A stretch of 64,000 nucleotides of DNA from Pseudotabrizicola sp051200875 (GTDB lineage Bacteria; Pseudomonadota; Alphaproteobacteria; Rhodobacterales; Rhodobacteraceae). The notes under the pieces are model-generated. The model had not been told where the DNA came from. It saw nothing but the letters and a program-made list of their open reading frames with translations, and did not search any database. The stretch spans positions 2,418,001 through 2,482,000 of the forward strand of contig NZ_CP195191.1 of NCBI RefSeq assembly GCF_051200875.1. Direction: 5' to 3'. Below are positions 35,164 through 43,595 of the stretch, piece by piece; position 1 is the stretch's first letter; each line of letters opens with the position of its first letter. The position numbers and the translations under genes are program-made.

Positions 35164-36105
35164 TCAGTTCTTCGACAGGTAATCGCCGATATTGGCTGGA
35201 GTCACGAGTTCGAACGGCACCCAAACTTTCTGGTCAACAGCTTCTCCTTTGGCGAGCTTCACAGCCGCATCCAGCGAACCCGAACCCTGCGCAGCGGCGT
35301 TTTGGAACACTGTCACGTCCAGATCGCCTGCCTGCATGGCAGCCAAGGCGTCTTGGGTAGCGTCAACTCCGCCGACGACGACGTCTTCCATCGAGATACC
35401 GGCAGCCTTCATCGCCTGAATGGCGCCGATGGCCATTTCGTCGTTGTTGGCGATGACGCCGTCAAACGCGGTGTTGGTCGACAGCCAGTTCGTCATCAGC
35501 GACTGCGCCTGATCGCGCGACCAGTTTGCGGTCTGTTCGTCGATGATATTCAGGGTCACAGCGCATTTGCCGGCGGCCATCACGTCATGGATGTCAGCCG
35601 TACGCTGAACTGCGGCCTGGTTGGAAAGCTCGCCCATCATGACATAGACATTGGCGTTGTCCTTGCCCTTTTCCTTCAGCAGGCGGCAGACTTCGATGGT
35701 TTCCAGCGTGCCCGAGTCGACTTCGTTCGAGGCAACGAAGGCCTGATTGTCGGGAAGCGTGTCGAGGTTGATCGGCTGACGGTTCACATAGACCAGCGGC
35801 ACACCAGCAGCAGCAGCGGCGTCCGTCATCGCTTGGGTTGCCGAGGTATCAACCGGGTTCACGACAATGGCATCAACACCAGAAGCGATGAAGTTGTTGA
35901 TCTGGTCAAGCTGCTTGGCCACGTCGTTCTGGGCGTCTTCGATCTGGACGCTGATGCCGTTTGCATCGGCGTGCGACTGGATGCCGTTGCGCAGAACGGT
36001 CAGGAAGTTGTCGTCGAACAGTGCCATCGAAACACCGACGGTTTCCGCCATGGCGGTGGTCGACATCAGTGCGGCAAAGCCGGCAACGAGCAGTGTCTTT
36101 TTCAT
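35164..36105 (-). CDS. Periplasmic sugar (inositol) binding protein
   Basis: A 313-residue RbsB/IbpA-type solute-binding protein. The ATG at 36105 follows GGGAGAGAGACG and opens a signal peptide (MKKTLLVAGFAALMSTTAMA). Type 1 periplasmic fold: VGVSMALFDDNFL, IVNPVDTSATQAM, YVNRQPIN, VIANNDEMAIGAIQAMK and VVVGGVDATQDALAAM. The neighbourhood makes inositol or a related cyclitol the likely ligand. Confidence 0.93.
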   Translation of the reverse strand: MKKTLLVAGFAALMSTTAMAETVGVSMALFDDNFLTVLRNGIQSHADANGISVQIEDAQNDVAKQLDQINNFIASGVDAIVVNPVDTSATQAMTDAAAAAGVPLVYVNRQPINLDTLPDNQAFVASNEVDSGTLETIEVCRLLKEKGKDNANVYVMMGELSNQAAVQRTADIHDVMAAGKCAVTLNIIDEQTANWSRDQAQSLMTNWLSTNTAFDGVIANNDEMAIGAIQAMKAAGISMEDVVVGGVDATQDALAAMQAGDLDVTVFQNAAAQGSGSLDAAVKLAKGEAVDQKVWVPFELVTPANIGDYLSKN

Positions 36106-36194
36106 CGTCTCTCTCCCTATTCGGGTGTCCGGCGCACCCATGATTTTACCGGAAGGGCCACCTTCTCCCAAGGGCCCCGTTTCCATACCGCTGG

Positions 36195-37013
36195 TCAGGC
36201 CGCTTTGCTGGCAAGACCGCTGCGGATGAAGGCGATAGAGGCAGCAACATCCGCCTTTGGATTTGCGCTTGCGTGCGTTTCAGGCGCGAACGCCTCGAAA
36301 CTGACCGGGCCGTTCCAACCGAGTTCAGACAGCTTTGCCAATTGCTCGACATTGCCCAAACGATCCGCCCGATCGACCAGAATCCGATGCGCGTCAGTCA
36401 TCTTGTCGACCGAGACATGCGGATCCGCGACACCGGAAATATGCACGATCCCAGTATGTTCCGGGAAATAGGGCCCACCATGCGCCAAGGTGTGATGGAA
36501 GGTATCGTGGACCAGCTTGAAGCGGTCCTTGGCATTCAAGGACTCGATGGCTTCGACGGCTTCCGCCTTGTAACGAAGTGCACAGATTTCAAACCCAAGC
36601 GGCTCGACCATTCCAACAAGGTCATGGTCATCCAACATCGGGTGCAGCGCCTTCAACGCCACGCGTAAAGCGGCCTGCCGCTCTCCGTTGCCCATGCCCA
36701 GATTGTCGTTGCGCGGGATCAGACTGACAGCCTCGGCACCGGCGGCCTTTGCGATTTTCATCAGCGCAATAGCTTCAGCCTCTTTGTCGACCGACCAGTC
36801 GTTGAAACGCTTGACCTCTGCAACGGCCAACAGGCGCAGACCTTTCGAACGGATCAACGCACCCGCTGCTTCGGGCGACATCCCGTCAAACAAGGGTTGC
36901 GGCAGATCGTTTCGAACCTCAATACCGACGCACCCAAGATCGGCAGCCAAATCCACAAGCTCGACGAAGCTTAAACGGGCGACGGTCATGTGGTTCAGCG
37001 CGAAGGAAATCAT
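36195..37013 (-). CDS. MocC/IolI-like sugar-phosphate isomerase family protein, first gene of iol operon
   Basis: A 272-residue TIM-barrel protein of the xylose-isomerase-like family that includes IolI, IolH and rhizobial MocC. Metal positions are suggested by VEPLGFEICAL, FKLVHDTFHHTLAHGG, VHISGVADPH and the final PVSFEAFAPE. Likely interconversion of inososes or inosamine-derived ketones, letting stereoisomers enter at IolE; substrate inferred from the locus. It is the promoter-proximal gene of the operon, with two TGACGAAAATCA boxes at 37103-37139. Confidence 0.85.
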   Translation of the reverse strand: MISFALNHMTVARLSFVELVDLAADLGCVGIEVRNDLPQPLFDGMSPEAAGALIRSKGLRLLAVAEVKRFNDWSVDKEAEAIALMKIAKAAGAEAVSLIPRNDNLGMGNGERQAALRVALKALHPMLDDHDLVGMVEPLGFEICALRYKAEAVEAIESLNAKDRFKLVHDTFHHTLAHGGPYFPEHTGIVHISGVADPHVSVDKMTDAHRILVDRADRLGNVEQLAKLSELGWNGPVSFEAFAPETHASANPKADVAASIAFIRSGLASKAA

Positions 37014-37102
37014 CGCATGGCCTCCCTAACCTTGCGTTAATGGCGGGACCGTGCGTTGGGGTGGGGAGGGGCGTCAACGGTTCTGAAGTTTTTTACATCA
37101 TC

Positions 37103-37139
37103 TCTGACGAAAATCAGCGGCCATTTCTGACGAAAATCA
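37103..37139. promoter_or_regulatory. Tandem operator-like boxes upstream of the iol operon
   Basis: TCTGACGAAAATCA occurs twice, at 37103-37116 and 37126-37139, with a 23-base step (about two helical turns). The gap lies between the regulator's stop and the first iol gene. Related TGACGAAA motifs recur upstream of the regulator at 38189-38268, so these are probable binding sites for the LacI-type protein. Confidence 0.65.
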
Positions 37140-37140
37140 A

Positions 37141-38172
37141 TCAAACCGACTCGGGCAAGTAGAGATCGGGTTGGAGGAAATGCTGGCCGGCCACCTGCTG
37201 AATCCCAGAGTTCAGGGCCTCTTTCGACATCTCGATCAGGTCGCTGCACAGGCGCTGAAGCGGCGTTCCGATCACCATTGTCACATTGCGCGTGATCAGG
37301 GCCGAGCGGCTTTCGGGCGTCAGCTCATTGACCACCAAAGCCACCTCTCCGGGTTGCCGCAATTCTTTCAACGCCGCAATCGCACCCTCCATCCCGCCCC
37401 CGGCGCAATAGATGCCGCGCAGGTCCGGATGGCGACCCAGAAGATCCAGCGTTGCCTCATAGGTCAACTGGCGCGTTTCCAGATTGACCAAGGTATCCAG
37501 AATCGAAAACTGCGGGGCATATTCCCGGAAATAGCTGCGGAAGCCGGTCTCTCGCAATTCGTGACCATGCCAGCGATAGCCCCCGACAAAAACGGCGATC
37601 TTGCCCTGCTGGCGGCTGGTCTGAGCGATCATATGGGCCGCGATGCGCCCCACCTTGATATTGTTAAGTCCTAAATAATTCTGACGAATTCCCTGCGCGA
37701 AATCGTTCAGAAGCGCGAAGCAGGGAATGCCTTGAGCGTTCAGACGGATCACGGCATCCGTCACCTCGGGATGTGTGACGGCTGTGGCGGCCACCACATC
37801 CACCCGACCGGCCAGGCCTTCCATGAGGGCTGCGAATTCGGACGGCGCCTGAGAGGCTGAAAATTCGATCACGACAGAGGCGCGCACGCCAATTGCCGTG
37901 GCGATGGACCGTTCGAGTTCGGCCTTGAAAGCCTGATAGAAGGACTGTCTTTCCTTATGCAGAACGACCCCCAGACGCAGGCGCGGCAACTCGGCCTGCA
38001 CCCTTTGCCCAATCAGCGGCGCGGCGTGGTAGCCGATCTTTCTGGCGGCTTCATACACCTTTTGCGCAGTATCCTCGCGCACCTTTTCCCGCGCATTCAA
38101 GACCCGGTCGACCGTCGCGGAAGAGACCCCAGCGGCGCGGGCAACGTCATGGATGGTGGGGCGCTTTGCCAT
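37141..38172 (-). CDS. LacI-family regulator of the inositol locus
   Basis: A 343-residue LacI protein. HTH at residues 5-25 (IHDVARAAGVSSATVDRVL), hinge near 50-60, then a periplasmic-binding-like effector domain (LRLGVVLHKERQSFYQAF, VVAATAVTHPEVTDAV, GGYRWHGHELRETGF). Same strand and directly upstream of the iol genes, with repeated motifs on both sides, it is the obvious iol repressor; an inosose or inositol derivative is the expected inducer. Confidence 0.9.
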   Translation of the reverse strand: MAKRPTIHDVARAAGVSSATVDRVLNAREKVREDTAQKVYEAARKIGYHAAPLIGQRVQAELPRLRLGVVLHKERQSFYQAFKAELERSIATAIGVRASVVIEFSASQAPSEFAALMEGLAGRVDVVAATAVTHPEVTDAVIRLNAQGIPCFALLNDFAQGIRQNYLGLNNIKVGRIAAHMIAQTSRQQGKIAVFVGGYRWHGHELRETGFRSYFREYAPQFSILDTLVNLETRQLTYEATLDLLGRHPDLRGIYCAGGGMEGAIAALKELRQPGEVALVVNELTPESRSALITRNVTMVIGTPLQRLCSDLIEMSKEALNSGIQQVAGQHFLQPDLYLPESV

Positions 38173-38188
38173 GAGATAATGCCTGATG

Positions 38189-38268
38189 TGATTTCGTCAT
38201 CTTCGTGTTTATTCTTGATGTAATTTGACGAAAATTTCAAGCCACGGTCTAGGTGTCTTGACGAAAAA
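38189..38268. promoter_or_regulatory. Operator-like TGACGAAA cluster between regulator and mocDE-like genes
   Basis: TGATTTCGTCA (38189-38199, minus orientation), TTGACGAAAATTTCAA (38225-38240, ends self-complementary) and TTGACGAAAA (38258-38267) lie in the 244-base divergent gap. They share the core of the two boxes at 37103-37139, which suggests one regulator controls itself, the iol operon and the oxygenase pair. Confidence 0.65.
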
Positions 38269-38416
38269 AACGCTATCGCTGCGAAAGAGCTGCGTGGGAT
38301 TCGTGTGGTTTTCGCGTGTGCTTTCCGTGGGCCATCCGTGGTCACATCAAAACACAGAAAGCCAAAACGACCATCACGCACGCCTGCACGCACGGAGGAG
38401 GCTTGGGGAGGCGTCG

Positions 38417-39493
38417 ATGGGAAAGCGTGATTACAGCATGTTGGGGCCGGATGCCCGCAGGGCGGTGGAAACCGGACTTGTGGCGGCCGAATGGTACCAT
38501 TCAGAGGTGCCGCGCAAAGAGATGAAGGCGCTGATGCAGCGGTCGGATCAGCCGGCCATCCGCGACACCGCTCTCTTATTCGGTGCGATGGTGGTCTTTG
38601 CAGGGTTTGGCATTGCGTTGTGGCCAAGCCTTTGGTCGCTGCCGTTCTGGCTGGCCTATGGTGTGCTTTACGGAAGCGCGATGGACAGCCGCTGGCACGA
38701 GTGCAGTCACGGCACTGCGTTCAAAACCGCATGGATGAATGACGTGATCTATAACATCGCCAGTTTCTGCATGGTGCGGAATCCGGTGACATGGCGCTGG
38801 AGCCATGCGCGCCACCACACCGATACGGTGATCGTTGGCCGTGACCCGGAAATCGCCATCATGCGCCCGCCGGTCTTTGCCAAGCTGATTGGCAATTTCT
38901 TTGGCATTTTCGATTCCCTCGGTGGCTGGAGCCGGATGCTTTACAACGCCTTTGTTGGCGTTCATCCGGAAGAAGCGACCTGGATTCCCGAAAGCGAGCA
39001 GCCGAAGGTCGTCAGGGTGGCCCGGCTTTGGGTGCTGATCTATGCCGCGACCATCGGCCTTGCGCTGTGGATGGGGTCGATCCTGCCGTTGATGGTGATT
39101 GGTCTGCCCCGCCTTTATGGGGCCTGGCACCATGTGATGACCGGGCTTTTGCAGCATGGGGGGCTGGCCGACAATGTCACCGATCACCGCCTGAACAGCC
39201 GGACCGTGTATATGAACCCGATCAGCCGGTTCATCTATTGGAACATGAACTACCATGTCGAACATCACATGTTCCCGATGGTGCCCTATCACCGCCTGCC
39301 CGAGCTGCACGAGCGGATCAAGCATGATCTGCCCGCGCCGAACCTGTCGATTGCCGAGGGCTTTGCCGAGATGTGGCCCGCCTTGAAGCGGCAATTGAAG
39401 AACGAGGACTATTTCCTGAAACGCGATCTGCCGCCGACCGCCCAGCCCTATCGCAAGGATTTTCACGCGGCGGCTTTGGGCGCAGCGCAGTAA
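38417..39493 (+). CDS. MocD-like membrane di-iron oxygenase / fatty acid desaturase family
   Basis: A 358-residue integral membrane protein. GGGGAGGCGTCG precedes the ATG at 38417. The three histidine boxes of the desaturase/hydroxylase family are H94-E-C-S-H98, H130-A-R-H133-H134 and H280-V-E-H283-H284, with hydrophobic pairs around 53-85 and 205-235. It is followed by a Rieske ferredoxin, the same pairing as rhizobial MocD and MocE, where the system is reported to act on 3-O-methyl-scyllo-inosamine. Next to an inositol operon, an O-demethylase for cyclitol ethers is the best guess; lipid desaturation is the alternative. Confidence 0.82.
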   Translation: MGKRDYSMLGPDARRAVETGLVAAEWYHSEVPRKEMKALMQRSDQPAIRDTALLFGAMVVFAGFGIALWPSLWSLPFWLAYGVLYGSAMDSRWHECSHGTAFKTAWMNDVIYNIASFCMVRNPVTWRWSHARHHTDTVIVGRDPEIAIMRPPVFAKLIGNFFGIFDSLGGWSRMLYNAFVGVHPEEATWIPESEQPKVVRVARLWVLIYAATIGLALWMGSILPLMVIGLPRLYGAWHHVMTGLLQHGGLADNVTDHRLNSRTVYMNPISRFIYWNMNYHVEHHMFPMVPYHRLPELHERIKHDLPAPNLSIAEGFAEMWPALKRQLKNEDYFLKRDLPPTAQPYRKDFHAAALGAAQ

Positions 39494-39505
39494 GGAGAAC
39501 AAGAC

Positions 39506-39820
39506 ATGAGCCAGTGGATTGAGGCCTGTGGAACAAGCGATATCGACGAGGAAGACCTGATCCGTTTCGATCACGGGTCAAAGACCTTTGCGATCTATCA
39601 TTCGCCCGATGGAGCGTTCTTTGCGACCTCGGGAACCTGCACGCATGAGGATGTGCATTTGTGCGACGGTTTGGTGATGGGCCATTTGATCGAGTGCCCC
39701 AAGCATAATGGGCAGTTCGATTACCGGACCGGGGAAGCCATGCGGGCCCCGGTGTGCATCAACCTGAAGACATTTCCCGTCAAGGTTGAAGGCGAGCGGG
39801 TGTTCATCGACATCGGCTGA
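39506..39820 (+). CDS. mocE: MocE-type Rieske 2Fe-2S ferredoxin
   Basis: A 104-residue Rieske ferredoxin. Cluster ligands are C45-T-H47 and C64-P-K-H67 (CTHEDVHLCDG, ECPKHNGQFD). It delivers electrons to an oxygenase, here surely the desaturase-like enzyme 12 bases upstream (AAGGAGAAC before the ATG). A ferredoxin reductase (MocF) is not in the window. Confidence 0.9.
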   Translation: MSQWIEACGTSDIDEEDLIRFDHGSKTFAIYHSPDGAFFATSGTCTHEDVHLCDGLVMGHLIECPKHNGQFDYRTGEAMRAPVCINLKTFPVKVEGERVFIDIG

Positions 39821-39927
39821 TCGGGGCAGCAGCTTGCAGCGTCGGAGCGGGGGCTGTCTGCCGCCCGTTCGCGTTTTGCGGGGCAGGACGGCTGATCGTG
39901 GCGAGTCATCTGTCTGTGAGACGGCAG

Positions 39928-39953
39928 GGAACCGGACGTGCGGGCACCGCGTT
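39928..39953 (+). promoter_or_regulatory. Candidate EcfG-type general stress promoter
   Basis: GGAAC at 39928-39932, 17 bases, then CGTT at 39950-39953, 42 bases before the ATG of the holin-like gene. This equals the alphaproteobacterial EcfG consensus GGAAC-N16/17-CGTT. Caution: not all Rhodobacteraceae have EcfG. Confidence 0.45.
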
Positions 39954-39995
39954 GAAAGAGCGAGGGCTGAGGCTTTTGCTTGGAACGAGGTGCCC

Positions 39996-40331
39996 ATGTC
40001 GGAGAGAACCAGACCCGCGGTCGATCCGCTGAAAGTGATCGAAGTCGTGCTGTTGGCCCGGCGCTATGCGGGGTTGCAAATCGCGTTGATCAAACTTGAG
40101 GCGAAGCGGCGTGCTCGGAAGATTGTGACTGCGGCCGTGCTGGCGGTGATCGCCGGTTTTGGACTGTTCATCAGCGTCGGGCTGGGGGCCGCTGCGGCGG
40201 TATCCGGGCTGCATGACGCCGGACATTCGCTGACCTCGTCCTTGGCGATGGTTGGGGGCGCAGGGCTTTTCTGCGCTGTCGGCCTGATCCTCTGGGCGCG
40301 GCACCTGCTGCGAAAGACTTTTGATTTCTGA
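39996..40331 (+). CDS. Phage-holin-family (YqjE-like) membrane protein
   Basis: A 111-residue protein starting at the ATG at 39996 (GAACGAGG upstream). A short cytoplasmic N-terminus with a helix (VIEVVLLARRYAGLQIALIKLEAKRR) is followed by two TM helices (residues ~46-68 and ~82-102). It belongs with small YqjE/holin-like membrane proteins that often accompany DUF883 proteins, as here (30 bases to the next gene). The longer frame upstream overlaps no credible start. Confidence 0.75.
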   Translation: MSERTRPAVDPLKVIEVVLLARRYAGLQIALIKLEAKRRARKIVTAAVLAVIAGFGLFISVGLGAAAAVSGLHDAGHSLTSSLAMVGGAGLFCAVGLILWARHLLRKTFDF

Positions 40332-40361
40332 GACATTCATCGAATTGAAAAGGAGCTTGTC

Positions 40362-41273
40362 ATGAGCAAAACCTATACATCCGTTGATCTTGATGCCGCC
40401 GCCAAGGCCACCGAGGCCGCCCTGCAGGCAGGCATTGCTGGTCTGTTGAAGAGCTTTGGGAACAGTGAGAGCGGACTGAGCAACATCGGAAGCCGTGCGG
40501 CTTCGGTCGTCCGAAGCCACCCGATTGCCACGGCCGTCGTTGGTCTGGGTCTGGCCTGGCTTGCCTCTTCGGCGCGGTCGGGTGGGTCGAAGGACCCGAA
40601 GCCCGAAGCGTTGATGGGTTGGGAAGATGAAGGTGGGGCGCCGGCCCCGGTGGGAGAGATCGGTGAGATCTCGGAAGCCTGGATGGACCGTGCGGTTGCG
40701 GCGCGGGACGCGGCACGCACTCAGTTGGAAGCTCTTTATGATGAAGGGCGGTCGACCATGCGTGAGCAGAGCAAGATCGCGGCGCAGTTGGCCAAGGATC
40801 TGGCCACGGCTTTCCGCCATGATTTGTCGGACCTGACTGATGAAGCGGCTGAACGTGTGGCCGCAGCGCGGGAGCGCGCTTGGGACGCTGTTCAGCGTGG
40901 GCGCAATGGTGTGCAGAACGGGATTTCCAAAGGCGCGGAGTTTGCCCGCCAGAATCCCGCCACGACCGCCGTTACCGGATTGGCTGCAGCGGCCGCTGTG
41001 GCAGCACTGACCCCGAAAGCTCGGCCCGTTGTTTGGCGCGTGGCATCGGCTACGGCCTCGGTTGCGGCATCGGCCTTGTTGGCGGAAGCAGCAGGACTTC
41101 TGACGCGGGAGCGGACGGCTGCAGCTAAGGTGAACGGCACCGCAGAGCGTCTGCGGGCGCGAGCGGACGAAATGGTCGAAGAATTGACGGCAGCAATGTC
41201 TGCCGGACGTGACAAAGCAGAGGCGGCCGCCAGCCACCTTGCCGATCGCGCCAGATCCGTTCGTCCTCAGTGA
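40362..41273 (+). CDS. DUF883/YqjD-like stress membrane protein
   Basis: A 303-residue, Ala-rich helical protein; AAAGGAGCTTGTC lies before the ATG. Two copies of the glycine-zipper-like segment typical of ElaB/YqjD proteins occur: SHPIATAVVGLGLAWLASS near 45-65 and QNPATTAVTGLAAAAAVAAL near 195-215. Between them lie coiled-coil stretches (AARDAARTQLEALYDEG). YqjD/ElaB proteins bind ribosomes at the membrane in E. coli during stationary phase; the same job here is speculative. Confidence 0.75.
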   Translation: MSKTYTSVDLDAAAKATEAALQAGIAGLLKSFGNSESGLSNIGSRAASVVRSHPIATAVVGLGLAWLASSARSGGSKDPKPEALMGWEDEGGAPAPVGEIGEISEAWMDRAVAARDAARTQLEALYDEGRSTMREQSKIAAQLAKDLATAFRHDLSDLTDEAAERVAAARERAWDAVQRGRNGVQNGISKGAEFARQNPATTAVTGLAAAAAVAALTPKARPVVWRVASATASVAASALLAEAAGLLTRERTAAAKVNGTAERLRARADEMVEELTAAMSAGRDKAEAAASHLADRARSVRPQ

Positions 41274-41288
41274 AAGGCCGGATTCTAA

Positions 41289-42314
41289 ATGGAGCGTGGA
41301 TCGCAACTTGCGTTGATCGTTCTGGCCACGCTGGCAACATTCGCGGCACTTGATGCCCTGAGTGAGCTGGCTGCCCCCATGGCCCTTGCACTGGTCATGG
41401 GGGTTGTCCTTTCGCCCCTGTCTGGGCTTTGGTCACGGTTGGGGCTTTCCTCCGCGGTTGGCGCTTCGCTGAGCCTTGTTATGGCTCTGTCTTTCCTAGG
41501 TCTGATCGGACTGTTGTTGCAGCCACTGGCGGCGCAGATGGTTGAGCAAGCCCCCAAGGTCTGGGCCGACGCGCAGGATCTGGTTCGGGCCGTCCGCGGA
41601 TTGGCGTCGGGGTTGATGGAAGCGACCCGTGAGGTGTCTTCTGCCGCCGTCCCGCCCGCGAATGCCGCCCCGGCGGCAGAGGCCGAAGTGGTTGAAATGC
41701 CAACTGTTACCGATGCGCTGATGATTGCGCCGGCGGTGGCGGGGCAGATCCTGACCTTTGTTGGCACGCTGTTTTTCTTTATGCTGACCCGCAATGACAT
41801 TTATGACTGGATCGCACGCCGCTTGGCGCCGCCGTCACAACGCGGGCAGGTCGCAACACGGCTTCGCGATGCAGAAATGATCGTGTCGAAATATTTTGGC
41901 ACCGTCACCCTGATCAACGGATCTCTGGGCTTGGCGACAGCAGCCGCGCTGCAAGTCATTGGCCTGCCCGGTGCCTTTCTGTGGGGTATCGTTGCTTTCC
42001 TGTTGAACTACATCGTCTATCTGGGTCCGGCGACCTTGATTCTGGCGCTGCTGTTTGCAGGCATTGCCCATTTTGACGGGGCCGCAGTGCTGCTTCCGGC
42101 CTTAGCCTTCGCCTCATTCAACTTCATAGAGGGACAATTCGTGACGCCGTCGCTGGTCGGCAAGCAGATGGAGTTGAACCCTTTGCTGGTCTTTGTGGCG
42201 CTGTTGTTTGGTATCTGGCTTTGGGGTGCGATTGGCGGGATCGTCGCCATCCCCCTGCTGCTTTGGGCCGAAGTGCTGCGGCGGGGTGTGGATCTTCCTG
42301 CCGCTCAGGCCTGA
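41289..42314 (+). CDS. AI-2E family transporter (TqsA/PerM type)
   Basis: A 341-residue membrane protein with 7-8 TM helices and the family's C-terminal pattern AFLLNYIVYLGPATLILALL, FIEGQFVTPSLVGKQMELNPL and LFGIWLWGAIGGIVAIPLL. Members export small molecules or act as Na/H exchangers; AI-2 transport is not implied by membership. It is 15 bases after the DUF883 gene and overlaps the converging glycerate kinase gene by 10 bases. Confidence 0.9.
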   Translation: MERGSQLALIVLATLATFAALDALSELAAPMALALVMGVVLSPLSGLWSRLGLSSAVGASLSLVMALSFLGLIGLLLQPLAAQMVEQAPKVWADAQDLVRAVRGLASGLMEATREVSSAAVPPANAAPAAEAEVVEMPTVTDALMIAPAVAGQILTFVGTLFFFMLTRNDIYDWIARRLAPPSQRGQVATRLRDAEMIVSKYFGTVTLINGSLGLATAAALQVIGLPGAFLWGIVAFLLNYIVYLGPATLILALLFAGIAHFDGAAVLLPALAFASFNFIEGQFVTPSLVGKQMELNPLLVFVALLFGIWLWGAIGGIVAIPLLLWAEVLRRGVDLPAAQA

Positions 42315-43570
42315 GGCTGGGGCGGCAGGATCAGGATCGCCCGGAAATCGTTCACATTGGTCAATGTCGGCCCCGGAACCACCTGCGAGCAGACCGAGGC
42401 AAAGAAGCTGTGCGCATCGTTGCGGCTGAGCGAAGCGGCAGGGTCCACGCCTGCCTGCCTTGCGCGATCAAGCGTATTCGGGTCGACGGTCGCGCCCGCG
42501 ACTTCTGCTGCCCCATCGACACCATCTGTGTCGCAGGCGATGGCATAAATCTGCGGGTGGCCTTTCAGGGCGATGGCAAGGGCAAGGCAGAATTCCGCAT
42601 TCGGCCCGCCGATGCCGTCGCCACGCCGGGTGACGGTCAGTTCGCCGCCGGACAACAGAAGGACCGGTTTGTCTGTAGCAGAGAGGCGGTTAGCGATGCT
42701 GATCGCTTGCCCGGCCTGATCGGCGGCGACATCACGCGCTTCGCCCTCTAGCGCATCGCCCAGCATTTGCACTGTGCAATCAACAGCCAGTTCGGCGGCG
42801 GCGGCAAGGGATTGGGCCGGGGCTGCATAGATCTTGTTTGTGACGTGGGAAAGGCGCGCATCGTCGGGGGGGATCACCCCCGAGTTTCCGGCCAAGGCCC
42901 TACTGACCGAGGCCGGGACAGGGACGTTCCATTTGGCCAGAACGGCGCGGGCATCGGCGGGGGTCGAGGGGTCGGCAACCGTTGGACCAGAGCCGATGAA
43001 GGCCGGGTCATCGCCGGGCACATCGGAAATCATCAGGCAAAGCATACGCGCCGGATGGGCGGCGGCGGCCAGCTGCCCGCCCTTTACCCGGCTGAGGTGT
43101 TTGCGCACCGTATTCATCCGGTCGATCGGCGCGCCGCTGGCAAGAAGGGCGGCGTTGACGGCCTTTTTCTCTTCAAGGCTGACGCCGTCGGTGGGCGAGA
43201 TCAAAAGGGCCGACGCCCCGCCCGAAATCAGGGCCAGCACGAAATCTTCCGGGCCAAGTGTCGACAGAAGGTCCAGCATTTCAGCGGTGGCCTTGGCGCC
43301 GGCCTCATCTGGGACGGGATGGGCAGCCTGCACGATGCGGATGCCAGAGCAGGGCCGCTGATAGCCATAGCGGGTGATGACCAATCCTTCACACGGGCCC
43401 CATGCGGCCTCGACCGCTTCGGCCATGCGAGCGCTTGCCTTGCCGGCCCCGATGACCACGACCCGGCCCGCTGGCTTTGGTGGCAAATGGTCTGCAAGCG
43501 AGCGCATGGGGTCGGCGACCTCGACGGCCCGGTCAAAGAGGCGCTGCAAAAACAGGACAGGGTCTTGCAT
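42305..43570 (-). CDS. Glycerate 2-kinase (TtuD/GckA, MOFRL family)
   Basis: A 421-residue MOFRL-family kinase (also annotated hydroxypyruvate reductase): VVIGAGKASARMAEAVEAAW, LALISGGASALL, MNTVRKHLSRVKGGQLA, PGDDPAFIGSGPTVAD, LLLSGGELTVTRRGDGIGGPN and the final ACDTDGVDGAAEVAGA. It makes 2-phosphoglycerate from glycerate. As the last gene of the large catabolic operon it predicts that the pathway releases glycerate, glyceraldehyde or hydroxypyruvate. Confidence 0.93.
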   Translation of the reverse strand: MQDPVLFLQRLFDRAVEVADPMRSLADHLPPKPAGRVVVIGAGKASARMAEAVEAAWGPCEGLVITRYGYQRPCSGIRIVQAAHPVPDEAGAKATAEMLDLLSTLGPEDFVLALISGGASALLISPTDGVSLEEKKAVNAALLASGAPIDRMNTVRKHLSRVKGGQLAAAAHPARMLCLMISDVPGDDPAFIGSGPTVADPSTPADARAVLAKWNVPVPASVSRALAGNSGVIPPDDARLSHVTNKIYAAPAQSLAAAAELAVDCTVQMLGDALEGEARDVAADQAGQAISIANRLSATDKPVLLLSGGELTVTRRGDGIGGPNAEFCLALAIALKGHPQIYAIACDTDGVDGAAEVAGATVDPNTLDRARQAGVDPAASLSRNDAHSFFASVCSQVVPGPTLTNVNDFRAILILPPQPQA

Positions 43571-43595
43571 GGGGAGGTATCCGATTGTGAAACAA

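Noticed and set aside
34726..36471. A 581-codon plus-strand frame
   Set aside because: Antisense to the inositol permease and binding-protein genes, both of which show complete family features.
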